Below, piece by piece: positions 34,241 through 44,508 of a DNA stretch of 64,000 nucleotides. The DNA is from Paramacrobiotus metropolitanus. Lineage: Eukaryota > Tardigrada > Eutardigrada > Parachela > Macrobiotidae. How positions within the stretch are numbered: the first letter of the stretch is position 1; the number at the start of each line of letters is the position of its first letter. The notes below the pieces were generated by a model. The model saw only the letters and a list, made by a program, of their open reading frames with translations, did not search any database and was not told where the DNA came from. The position numbers and the translations under genes are program-made. The stretch is from contig NW_026570303.1 of NCBI RefSeq assembly GCF_019649055.1, positions 434,001 to 498,000 on the forward strand, read 5' to 3'.

Positions 34241-35350
34241 TCTGCCGAAGGCGTAGGCCAGATTGCTGTAGTGATATTTTCTCTATAGCCCTCATTTCTT
34301 TGGTTCTACCGTACTTTGTTTTAAATGAGGCAGCAAATAAACGGTGCTTTTTTACGATTTCCATTTCATTATGTATATGTACGAGTATAAAAAATTGCAT
34401 GTTTCGAGTAATTACTAAATAAAACACAAAATGGGTAATATAATAAAATAAAACTACAGGCGCAACACGAATAAAACAAGACTGCATCAACGTGTTTTGA
34501 GAAATGCCCTTGTACATGTAGTTGGGTACAGGCTGCCCAGCCGTACATGATCAAATACTGCGATTCTAATGCAGCCTGATTTTGTGCTCTTTTTCCACGG
34601 AATTTTGGGATCTACTGTAGATACTCGACTATACAGTAAACTCTTTATTAGCCCAACTGCTTTACTATAGCATCAGCAAGATGGCTCAAAATAAATCTAC
34701 GTTTGTATTCAACGCGTCAAAAAACAAAAAGCTCAATATTATTGTTCAACAAAAACATGAAAACCCTGACCCTTATTAATGCGCTCCTTTATAGGAATAC
34801 ATATAAATATTATATGTATATGGTCTATACATATGTGTCCACTTCCAGACTAGGCAAACAAGAATACGATATATCTATATTTATAATGCATATGCTCGCA
34901 CATGGATGTCGTTGGTAGTAACTTGGTACGTACTGCCAGTTGTCCAGTCAAGTTAGCACTGCCAATTAGGAACTGCCACCAGCTACAGTACATGTTGGCC
35001 TTCCCCATTGGACCACGCCAAACGTGTTGATTTCGATGATTTACTGCTACATGCGCATGTATTTGCTCCTCTAGATCCGGTATTTAATGCTTACCAGCTC
35101 GAACTTCCAACTACGTTTTCTCCTTTTAAACTTGAATTTTTAATAATTTTAGTCTATTTGTTATTTTCATCAGATGCAGGACTGCACGAGACGATATTTT
35201 AGCTTTACAATAGGCGGCTTGCTTCCATTCTTTTCCTTTGATTATATACTGCAGCCGTTTGGCGGTATTGCCACCCTAGTAATTAAATTAGTAAGTACAA
35301 TTTATGGCTACTAAGAGCAGTTATACCAGTACTTCGTTAACGAGCATCAC
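34241..35350. other. Spacer between RING pseudogenes B and C
   Basis: No gene supported. A piece at about 35010-35130 (GCTCCTCTAGATCC and nearby words) is a weak relative of the repeated block at 28760-28925. AT-rich microsatellite-like stretch near 34800-34880. A TACGAGTA 8-mer at 34380-34387. Confidence 0.4.
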
Positions 35351-35700
35351 ATGGACTGTACCATAAATACCAGTCCACCTGTCGACATTGAACTGACGCT
35401 CCGTCTGATGGTGCGCTTGCTAAGTATGGCCGTTGTGGCGTGGACTGCGCGGCGGGTGTGGACGACCTGGTCGGATCTGGTAAAGCAACTCCAGCACGGG
35501 CTCCGAGAGATGGAAGCGACCTGGAGAGCGTCTGAAAATGGCTGGGTTTTCTTCACCGGCCTTTCCGAATACGGAGGAATTGTAGGAGGTGACTGATGTC
35601 CAAGTGAGTGTTGCCTGTCCGACAATCGACGCACTGGTCACTGTCTTCCGTGCCTGCATTTTGTGTTGAGCGAAGATCACTATCGAGAAGTTTTTCGCTG
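35351..35700 (+). pseudogene. RING pseudogene C
   Basis: Open for 81 codons with one membrane span (LSMAVVAWTARRVWTTWSDL) and LVKQLQHGLREMEATW, corresponding to LMEKLQHRFRELEAAW of copy 3. It then hits a stop before the RING. The RING DNA follows in shifted frames (GACAATCGACGCACTGGTCA, then TTCCGTGCCTGCATTTTGTG). Shares the altered GACAATCGACGCACT word with pseudogene A, so A and C descend from one already altered copy. Confidence 0.75.
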
Positions 35701-36894
35701 TTCTATGCACTTGTACAGCGAGTATCTTTGCAAATACAACGGGGAAACGCGATTTGTGTAATGGGTACGATCCCCCGATCAGGATAGCATATATAGAGGA
35801 AGTTTTTCTCTTGCAAATGCCGTTGTGTTTGGTACGCCTTTTGTACTCGCATTATGATACTTATTAAAGGTTGTAGTAACTTGTACATAAACTCTGATAA
35901 AGTGAAAAAAAAGTCAAAAGTTAGATACCACTTTTCAGGTAGCATTAAAATGGCAGCGATTCGCTCTCTCGTGCTTACTCAAGAACGATAAATATGCGCA
36001 TTTTTTTAAAACGGTATTGAATTAACGTGCATAGCAATCCATTCATATAATTTTTTCATTTGAGTAATGTACTCGGGTTGGCGAGGTTAATTAGCGACAA
36101 GTATGACTAGTAACACTTGCATACAGATAGATACACTAGTGCTCGTAACTGTACAGAATACAAGCTGAGCACGGATGAATATTGGCTTACGACTAGGCAC
36201 TGTAAATAAGTGAGTTAGGGCTTTCTGTTACTCGAAGTCGTAGAATTACGGAAGTCGTAGAATTACGTCGTAGTATTACTGTTTAGTGAATTGGGCTGCT
36301 ATACAGTAATTATGCGAGAGATTGACCGAACCTTGATACAGCTCAGAGCATTGGGCCGCAGGGTGCGACAGTGATCAAGTGAAATAAAAGAAAACGGTAA
36401 TGTGCTTTTCGACTTCCTTTCAGATCTTATCAAAGTCTCCAATATCAAATTATGAATTGATTGAAATAAGCGCGGTTTCCGTCGGGTAACCACAAGAAAT
36501 ACAGAGGCGAAGCCAAACTGTTTCTTGTGCAAGTGCAGTAGAACGTGCCCGTGGTAACAGGCCAGCTCATGTTAGCCCTATGGCATCCATGGTAACAAGC
36601 TTTTGAGTGACCACCGGCCTGAGAATTCTTAAAACAGCAAAAGGTCATTAGTCTCACAACATCCACCGCCCTGAAAGGATTCTAGAATATTTTAAAGCAT
36701 GAAAATCGGTTTATCAGGAGATGAGATCACCCGGGACAATGAAGAGAGGCCGAACACCTGCTAGAGATGTTTAGTATTCATATAACCAGTTTACGGTATC
36801 TACATCCGCACCAAATTTTGTGTCGTGCACTAGTTCGACGAAGGTTGATTTCAGCCGCTCAAGAAAACTGGAAATATAATTTGAGCAAAACAAG

Positions 36895-37015
36895 TAACCT
36901 AACAAACCCTAAGAAACCCAAGAAAACTAAGAATGTGAGAATAATTCTGAGAAAATTTAAGAAGTCTAAGAAGACTAAGAAACCTAAGAAAACTTAAGAC
37001 TCCGAAGAAATATAA
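36895..37015 (+). repeat. Purine-rich short tandem repeat (AAGAAACCTAAG-like)
   Basis: Irregular repeats of AAGAAA followed by CTAAG or CCTAAG. Strongly strand-asymmetric (purines on plus). It lies inside an ORF of lysine-rich low complexity that I do not regard as coding. Confidence 0.7.
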
Positions 37016-37431
37016 GAAACCTTTATTTTGTAGCGTTTTTCACAGTTTTCCATGAATTATTAGCGAAGCGATGCCGAAGGGCGCGGTCTGTCTCTGTCAT
37101 TCCGCATTAGCTTATGTTAGCCTATGGGGCCCATGGCAACAGTTTGTTTTTGGGGGGTTCTGCTTCCCCGTTGGGGCGTATCAATGGCGCAATAACGTAA
37201 GAACATTCGCGCCGTTGAGACGAATCTAGCGCACTTGGCCGCGTCGAAATCGGTTCAGCCGTTCGCCCAAACATTAGCGACATTATCAATCGTGTATACG
37301 TGGTTACGGCCGGATGTAGATAACCATTGTACAGATACAACATAACACAGCAAGAATCGACCACACATTTTTCCTAATTACAAGTATACAAACTGAATCG
37401 CGCCACGAATAATTTACTCAAGTTTTCACGG

Positions 37432-37590
37432 TTAAAGGGCACTAACCTTCGCCATAATCTCTAAACGGTTCATCTAGCGATCACTCCGTCGGCTTAGGGT
37501 TCTTCTCCGCAACGCCCTTCCTTAATCTTTATGTCCCAAGTCATGCGGCTTTCGGCCACTTCCGGCCGAATCAATCCATGCTTCGGTTAG
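37432..37590 (-). pseudogene. Decayed copy of the NDUFV1 terminal exon
   Basis: Aligns with 41000-41140: shared words TTCTTCTCCGC, ACTTCCGGCCGAATCAATCC versus the real CATTTCCGGCCGGTAGTGCCGAATCAATCC, plus AAACGGTTCATC versus AAACGGCCCATC. Many substitutions and indels; non-coding. Preceded at 37345-37390 by the RING-unit 3' flank (CAGCAAGAATCGACCACACA). It extends further into NDUFV1 than the fragment at 30945. Confidence 0.7.
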
Positions 37591-38282
37591 TGCAGCTCCT
37601 AACAGCTGCAGGGTTTTGGTGCTACTTTCGATTTCAATAATATAACGTAATTATTATAATAACATTTACACATATACTGCAAATCCGCTTACTTACTGTA
37701 CTGCATGTACTGTACACGTTAGTGTACTGTATTTCCTGCCGGCTGCCGGTAGCAAGGCTGCCCATCCGCCAACGAGTCAAACAGGATCGTAGACTCGTAG
37801 CACAATCACCGCCATACTTGTTATACGTAGGTACTCCTATTATAAGCGGAAGTGCGGCGTTAAGTATGCCCACGCTTGCAGTTTGTGTTTGCTTTAAGTG
37901 TTTTTAACCTTAAACTTACTTGTTATAGTTGTTTCACAAACACTGTTGGCTGTGTTGTTGTTCTAGAAACACTGTTGGCTGCTGTTACTGTTTAAGAAAT
38001 CCCCATTATTTTTCGAGAATTATTTTCTCATCTTGTAGCATACAATCTCTGAATTTCCAACAAAGCCTTCTGCCACCTTCAGTCCTTAATCGGTTGATCA
38101 GCCATCACTACAGAGCGGCAGAGCCTATACTGTTGACAACCTTCACTTGATGATGAAGCGAGTTATTTCTTAAATTTAAAGGGTTACACGACACACTGTA
38201 CTTACACTGTATATCTCTGCCGTGATCCTATCAACAGGCTTCCCTTCAGTCATTACGCACTGCAGATCTCACCAGCATACAA

Positions 38283-38822
38283 ATGGCTGTGTCCCTCAGC
38301 GATGTTGTCTGGATAGCAGTTTCCTTAATCCTGTGCAGCATCGCCATAAAGTTAGCTGTTGTGGCCGGATCCCTGCTGTACGAAACCATTGCCGCCATCG
38401 CGCTTGCCGTCAGCCTGCTATTCCGCGTACTCTGCATAGCCATCGTGGTATGGATTGCACAGATGGTATGGACCAACCGACTGGATCTGATGGAGCGGCT
38501 GCGGCACTGGATGTATATCGGGATGAGGAAAATTGAGACAAACTGGACGGGACACGAGGGTAACAATGTCAGTAAAATTTCCCGAATGTCCTCTTTGAGC
38601 GCATCCCAAGCGGACATCGATGGACTGGATCCGGAAGAGCGGGACGCCAGAGTGTGTGTTATTTGCCAGGACAATGTGCGGACGATTGTCTGCCTTCCGT
38701 GCCGGCACTTCATTCTGTGTGAAGACTGCTCTAAACTTTTGGCCAACGGCAACGTGGCACCCGGGAAATTATGCCCCATGTGCCGGAAACCGATTCGGGA
38801 ACTGATTAAAGTTTACCTATAA
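38283..38822 (+). CDS. Membrane RING-finger protein 5
   Basis: Intronless, 179 aa, starting MAVSLSDVVWIAVSLILC. Like copy 4 but without the middle hydrophobic segment: after VVAGSLLYETI it runs straight into AAIALAVSLLFRVLC, so it probably has two membrane spans where copy 4 has three. A change of span number would flip the side on which the RING lies unless the N terminus flips instead. RING at about 125-167 (CVIC, PCRHFILCEDC, CPMC), end IRELIKVYL. Strong identity with copy 4 in RING and tail supports recent duplication. Confidence 0.85.
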   Translation: MAVSLSDVVWIAVSLILCSIAIKLAVVAGSLLYETIAAIALAVSLLFRVLCIAIVVWIAQMVWTNRLDLMERLRHWMYIGMRKIETNWTGHEGNNVSKISRMSSLSASQADIDGLDPEERDARVCVICQDNVRTIVCLPCRHFILCEDCSKLLANGNVAPGKLCPMCRKPIRELIKVYL

Positions 38823-39989
38823 CGGTAGATAATAGCATTGCAGGAGCTATTGTGATTTTTTGCTGTTCCGCTCAACGTCCTTAACATCCAGACATTACTC
38901 TTTCCGGCATGATTTATACTGCAATTTTTAGCGTACAAATTTTTTCTTTGAATCTCCATAAATATTTAAGGTGCTGTTTCTCCCGTTAATGCATTATACC
39001 GATTTTATACGTATATAGATATCGAAGTTGTATACTTCTATGTGTTGTACAGAAATATGCGAAATAACCGCATATTTCTGTACAACATATGCTCTGTATA
39101 TGCGAAATAACCCATGATCATTAAGACACAATACCACTTTATAATATATATATCTATTTTCAGCTTTACAATAAATTAAAACGTGGTTATAAATTATAAC
39201 CAAATTTTAATCTGTTTGTTAGACTGTTATAACATATACTATATCAGATAAGATTAAAATAAGATGTCAGCGGTTCGCTATGGGGTTATTATTGTAATCA
39301 TAGATTCATAACTCCTTGTAGCTTTTCAGATAATACATAATACATATAGATAATAGATAATACATAGTATATACCGGTAACTGATACTAATCATGTTGGT
39401 CTTCTTAAAATAATTATCAATACGATAACTATTTATTTTTGGCAAAAATTAAAAAGTGCCAGTTTTTTGTAGAATTTTGCGCTATCCGCATGCAGACTTC
39501 GTACAGCAACAGCGCACAGGTACGTACTTACTGTAACGATGTAATAAGCTCCTGCCGCCAGCCACGTTGAAAAAAGGAAAATTAAGAATCAGCACTCGAT
39601 GGATGACTCAATAATAATGCTGGGCTTAAATGCCGTAAGCAGACGACTTCTGTTTTAGGCTGCTTTGACAGTGCCTTCCTACATTTTATTTTTCTGGGTT
39701 CTGTTCTAGAAAGACTAGAAAGCACTTTCCTACTAGGGTACAATAAATTGGTACAGCTTAATTCACTTACGTTATATGTATGTTACGATCGAAATATCAT
39801 GGTTTGAACTTTAGATGACTTCTCATTAGTTATTTTTCTGTTAATACAAGACTAGTTTCCGTCTTCCTTTCGACTTTTTAGCAAGCAGTTAATTTCTGCT
39901 CTGTCACTGCGGTATATACGTCATATACTGTAACGGTATTTTTTTTGCCTTCCATCAGTCATTGCCAATTAAAGATCCGAACATAGCCA
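38823..39989. other. Spacer between RING genes 5 and 6
   Basis: AT-rich, no gene. Contains a small perfect inverted repeat at 39044-39086. Confidence 0.5.
39044..39086. repeat. Inverted repeat, 18-bp arms, 7-bp loop
   Basis: GTTGTACAGAAATATGCG at 39044-39061 and its exact complement at 39069-39086 with spacer AAATAAC; nearby sequence repeats ATATGCGAAATAACC once more. Stable hairpin; function unknown. Confidence 0.85.
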
Positions 39990-40508
39990 ATGGATTTTTC
40001 ACTAGCCAGCATTACCAGGATTTTGATGTTCTCAGTCTTTTGTGGTGTCGATATCACGTTTGTCATCATTGTCGCGGCCTGGTTGTGCAGAAGTCTTGGT
40101 TTTGTGCTGGACATCGTGTCTGACGTTGCCACCTGGCTTGTCGGCCCTGTATATTTACCATTCCCCGAATTACTTGTCAGTCTGCTTATCCGTCTACTCT
40201 GCGTGGTCGTTGTGGTGGAGGTTGAGCATCAGATGTGGACTAACCATCGGATGTGGTATTTCATGGAACTAGCCCAGCAGAGAATCCATGCCGGGGTGCG
40301 GAGAATCGCGGTGGCTTGGAGGACGGGCAGCGCGACTACAGGAACGTGGCCGGCATGTGTGGTCTGTCTGGATGATTTGCGCACTATGGCCATCTTTCCC
40401 TGCGCGCATTTTATCCTGTGCAATGGCTGCTCCCAGCGCCTGTTCGCCGGCAACCCATGCCCGGTATGCCGGGTGCCGATTCGGCGAATGATTAGAATTT
40501 ACGTTTAA
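39990..40508 (+). CDS. Membrane RING-finger protein 6
   Basis: Intronless, 172 aa, starting MDFSLASITRILMFSVFC. Hydrophobic spans at about 10-40 and 45-75 (GFVLDIVSDVATWLVGPVYL; LLIRLLCVVVVVEV). The family VWTNR signature is MWTNHR here. The linker is very short and the RING (about 121-160: CVVC, PCAHFILCNGC, CPVC) is shortened between the second and third Cys pairs. Tail IRRMIRIYV. The most diverged intact member. It sits convergently 511 bp from the stop of NDUFV1, the arrangement from which the duplicated units with NDUFV1 tails can be derived. Confidence 0.8.
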   Translation: MDFSLASITRILMFSVFCGVDITFVIIVAAWLCRSLGFVLDIVSDVATWLVGPVYLPFPELLVSLLIRLLCVVVVVEVEHQMWTNHRMWYFMELAQQRIHAGVRRIAVAWRTGSATTGTWPACVVCLDDLRTMAIFPCAHFILCNGCSQRLFAGNPCPVCRVPIRRMIRIYV

Positions 40509-41019
40509 CATTGTCGCGTTCAATGCTGTTCCTAGGATCCGAAGGTTTTGTTGCTCTACGAGCGCGCTCAGTAGCTACAAGGAGCTGAGCGACATCATCT
40601 AGCACGCTTACACATTGAAATTTTTATTTATACTTCTTTATTTATACAACTTTATTTTATATTATTTAGTAGCGTATCCTTCATATTTTCCATAAATTGT
40701 GTCAATAAATTTACACAAGTATCAAACTTCCAATATCTCATCTATACCGTCCAAATGTTCTGCACTATAAATCATATTACTTCCTAATTAAGTACTTAAT
40801 CTAATGAAGGAATCGTACCGTACGAGCGGATGTAGACAAATCAGCAGATAATTTATATGTATGCTTTGAATCAGTCAGCGAGTAAACACAATACCGTCGT
40901 ACAGCACAACACGAGTAAAATTCACCATACTTATTCTCTAACTATACAATAAAATTTCCGACACAAATGCACAACATGATGCATGAATAATCGCGAAAGT
41001 CTATCACGGTTAACCGACA
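40509..41019. other. Intergenic region between convergent RING gene 6 and NDUFV1
   Basis: 3' flanks of two convergent genes. The stretch 40880-41019 (AATACCGTCGTACAGCACAA and following) is the best-preserved version of the flank found decayed at 30855, 33860 and 37345. Confidence 0.6.
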
Positions 41020-43785
41020 CTACCCGGCGACACGCTGCTGAAACGGCCCATCCTGACATTCCTCCGGCGTCTTCGTGTTCTTCTCCGCGAACTCCTTCAT
41101 GCGGGCCAGCATTTCCGGCCGGTAGTGCCGAATCAATCCCTGCACCGGCCAGGCGGCCGCATCCCCCAACGCACAGATGGTGTGGCCTTCAATCTGCTTG
41201 CTGATCTCCCAGATCATGTCGATCTCATCCGGCTGCGCGTTCCCGGTGACGAAGCGCTGCATGATTTTGTTCAGCCAGCCGGTACCCTCGCGGCACGGCG
41301 TACACTGTCCGCAGCTCTCGTGTTTGTAGAATTCAATCAGCCGTGCGATGCATTTGATGATGTCGGCCTGCTTGTTGATGACGATGACGGCGGCCGTGCC
41401 TAGACCGGACTGAACGGCGGCCAGGGCGTCAAAATCCATGAGGACCGTCTCGCAGATGGATTTGGGCAGGAGCGGCACGGAGGAGCCGCCGGGGATGATG
41501 CCCAATAGGTTGTCCCATCCACCTAACGAGATTAAATGGTAACATTACGTGTGTTAAGTGTTTTCCGTAGCTGCTTACCAATAAGTCGACAAAATATGCT
41601 CGTTAACCTGTTAGCTGAACTTGAATGCATTAACAATAAAATTAAATTGCTGCACAGTGCAGATTTACCAAAATTATGTAACGATTAACGCACGATAAGT
41701 TTCGTGTTAATCGTGGAGAAATAATGTAGTGTAATGGTTGGGAAGACCTACGCCGTAAACACCACCAGATATTAAATAACCAGAGTAAAGCAACAGGCGC
41801 CTATCTACCCAGACTGAATATTTTAAAATATATTAAGTTTTTTTAATTTAGTATAGAAACTAAAGAGGTTTATTTAGTAGTCTCTCCCGCTGCCAACATC
41901 TTCTGTTTACCATGTCAGTACACAAATTTAGTTTTCATAAATTTTTGTTCACAGTTTGTACCAAACGGACATAAATGGTGCAGTCAAGACTATTATAAAT
42001 CACACTATCATTCATTATTCATTATTTTTACACTATTATTCATTTTGTTTCAGCTCAGCGCATTTGCAAAATAATTGCTGTCTATTTCGTTATTACAAAG
42101 TGCTACTGTTGGACTTTATCTGACGCCGTAATTGTTAGAACAACCTTCATTAAATCATGAAGACTGTCATAGCAGCATCAACTGTCTGTCAGTCTTACCT
42201 TTGACTCCTCCGGCATGCTTTTCAATTAATTCTTTGAGCGGAATCGACATCTCCTCTTCCACGGTCACCGGTGTATTAACATGCCCCGAGATGCAGAACA
42301 GCTTCGTCCCGCTGTTCCTCTCGGCCAAACGACGCAAACCACTCCCCGCCGCGTCGACAGATACTCGGCGCCACCGCCACCGTCTCCACATTGGCCACGG
42401 TGGTCGGACAGCCGAAAACACCAATGTCCGCCGGAAAGGGGGGCTTCAAGCGGGGCTTGCCCTGTTTACCTTCTATCGACTCGATCAAGGCGGTTTCCTC
42501 ACCGCAGATATACGCTCCCGCCCCACGGAAGACAAAGACGTCGAAGTCATATCCGGATCCGCAGGCGTTCTTCCCGATGTACCCGGCTTTGTAGGCCTCA
42601 CGGATGGCGATCTGCAGATTAGCCGCTTCGTTGTAGAATTCACCGCGGATATAGATGTAAGCGGCACGGGCGTGCATGGATTTTCCTAACGATAAGATTA
42701 CATACATGATACGTATATGCAAAAAAACATTTCAAACACACTCCATTATTCGCTTTTTTTGTAGCAAACCACAAAAAAAGCTATGTTCTTCCAACAAGCT
42801 TTATCACTATTATTTACAAATCAAAAGTAGATGTAAAAATTCTCACTTAAGCCTCGTGGTTTGATCATAAATCGTACGGAAACGCAGTCGGCCCAGGAAT
42901 GCTTGATATGTTAGGTTTCACTTTTCTGGCCACTTTACGATATCACGCTATTTCTACGATATTTTACGCTTCTAACCGTTTACGGATTAACATGCTTACA
43001 ATTTACAAATTCAAAAATAACTTCTAAAAAATCGAGTTAATATAATAAATACAAAATTCGAAAATTTTCCAGAACACTCAACACAGTATTGAAAAAGGGT
43101 AAATGAACACACTACAGATAAGTACGGTTCAAAACCATTAGTATTAATATTATCCTTACGAGAAATATATATACTTCTATATATATATATATATAGATAT
43201 ATATATTTCCGAATATCCGCATAAAAAAAGAACTGCGAAAACTGGATTTAATTCACATTCAGCTGCAAAAATCCCTTTACCTGCAATTAAACACCCCTCG
43301 ATGAGCTTATGGGGATCATGCCTCATGATCTCGCGATCCTTGCACGTCCCGGGCTCGCCCTCATCGGCATTTACCACCAGATACTTGGGCCGTCCATCAC
43401 TAGGTTTATTCATGAAACTCCACTTGAGCCCCGACGGGAAGCCTGCGCCACCGCGCCCTCGCAATCCCGATTTCTTCACCTCGTTCAGAATCCACTCGTG
43501 GCCCTTGCCTAGAATCTCCTTGGTCTTGTACCAATCCCCGCGGGCCAGCGCGCCTTTAATACCCCAGTCATGCCGGCCGTACAGGTTAGTAAAGATACGG
43601 TCGTCATCTTTCAGCGGGCCGAATTTGGTCTTTTTGGGTTTGGGTGGTTCGGCGGTCTTGGGAGGCTCCGCGGGTTTCGCTGGCTGACTGGCGGTGGTGC
43701 CTTGATGACGATGAGTGTCTGTCAGCAGAGTGGCGGGACGCGGAGAGGCGATACCGTTGGGGATACGGGAAAGGGATCGCATCAT
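41020..43785 (-). CDS. NDUFV1: NADH dehydrogenase (ubiquinone) flavoprotein 1, with an apparent frameshift
   Basis: Mitochondrial complex I 51-kDa subunit: binds FMN, oxidises NADH and passes electrons to cluster N3. Exons 43785-43281, 42685-42199 and 41522-41020 give about 498 codons. Visible: a basic presequence with a [18 protein letters not shown] stretch (longer than in human), [18 protein letters not shown] of the FMN site, [14 protein letters not shown], and the N3 ligands [12 protein letters not shown], all as in the family. One oddity: exon 2 reads [13 protein letters not shown] in one frame and [14 protein letters not shown] in another, overlapping at about 42318-42323. The total exon length is two bases short of a clean frame, as if GAGAGAGG had become GAGAGG. 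No intron fits there. Either a sequencing/assembly error or a real lesion. Divergent from DDX1. Confidence 0.93.
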
Positions 43786-44508
43786 TCTCTGGATAGACTG
43801 CTAGAATATCCAAAACATAATGAAAGGATGAACAGCAAAAAAAATCCGCAAATAATTTTCTCAATGTTTTCCTGCAAGCATCAAACCAAATTGCAGCAAA
43901 AAACTGAAAATCAGCAAAATTTAATGCACCTTGCTGCACGCTGCTGGCCCAGCAGCAAGCAGCTGCGCTAATGCCAACGAATATGCTGAAACTCCATCGA
44001 CACTGGAAGTGGGAAAGCTGCCTCTGTCGGGTCACTGTCAAGTTGTCAACTGAGTCAAGAGCATTAATTAATCTGCACATAAAGAAATAACGCGTTTCTG
44101 GCTGCTTTCACGATTTTGCGCCATCAGTTTGTATTGCAATTTTGCGACATTCTTAATTGAATATCGAAGTCCTTGCCCCCTTGGACATCGATAACTGCAA
44201 TGTGCAAACTGCTACTTCTTGGCGGCGTTTGACCAGCGCTACGAATATGGAATTCCGTTTAATGGAATTGGCACTTAAAATGGCTGAAAGAGTCGTTTCC
44301 CAGTCCGCCTGTGTGACTTTTCCTTTCGACTTGATTTGTTTACGTTTGCTGGTTTGCAGCTTTGATCATTTTTGTGCATTTCGGATTCCCGGCGACCACG
44401 GGATCTATCATCTGTCCACAGGTTCCTCTTTGAAAGCCGGATTATTGTAGATCAGTTTTCACACTTGTTATTTTGTGTATCAAGTACACTTTAAAGGATA
44501 CTACCAGG
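43786..44508. promoter_or_regulatory. Shared divergent promoter region of NDUFV1 and DDX1
   Basis: 723 bp separate the two head-to-head start codons. It must hold both promoters and 5' UTRs. Open frames on both strands are unconvincing. An upstream NDUFV1 non-coding exon is possible (TTCTAG near 43800). No TATA box recognised. Confidence 0.5.

Larger units (their letters stand above)
35701..38282. other. Gene-free stretch with repeats and duplicated debris
   Basis: No intact gene. Contents: a purine-rich tract of AAGAAACCTAAG-like words (about 36895-37015); a pair of related segments near 36565-36620 and 37105-37150 (TATGTTAGCC, TATGG..CCATGG.AACA); a decayed copy of RING 3' flank plus NDUFV1 tail (37345-37590); and an upstream flank (38045-38090) shared with RING gene 4. 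Confidence 0.5.

Noticed and set aside
36767-36997. Lysine-rich ORF as a basic protein
   Set aside because: Its second half is only the translation of the AAGAAACCTAAG-like tandem repeat.
42301-42340. A short intron explaining the NDUFV1 frame change
   Set aside because: Conserved residues continue without a gap on either side and there is no GT-AG pair of workable length.
43604-44080. 158-codon minus-strand ORF overlapping NDUFV1 exon 1
   Set aside because: Different frame from NDUFV1; opens into the divergent promoter without any conserved motif.
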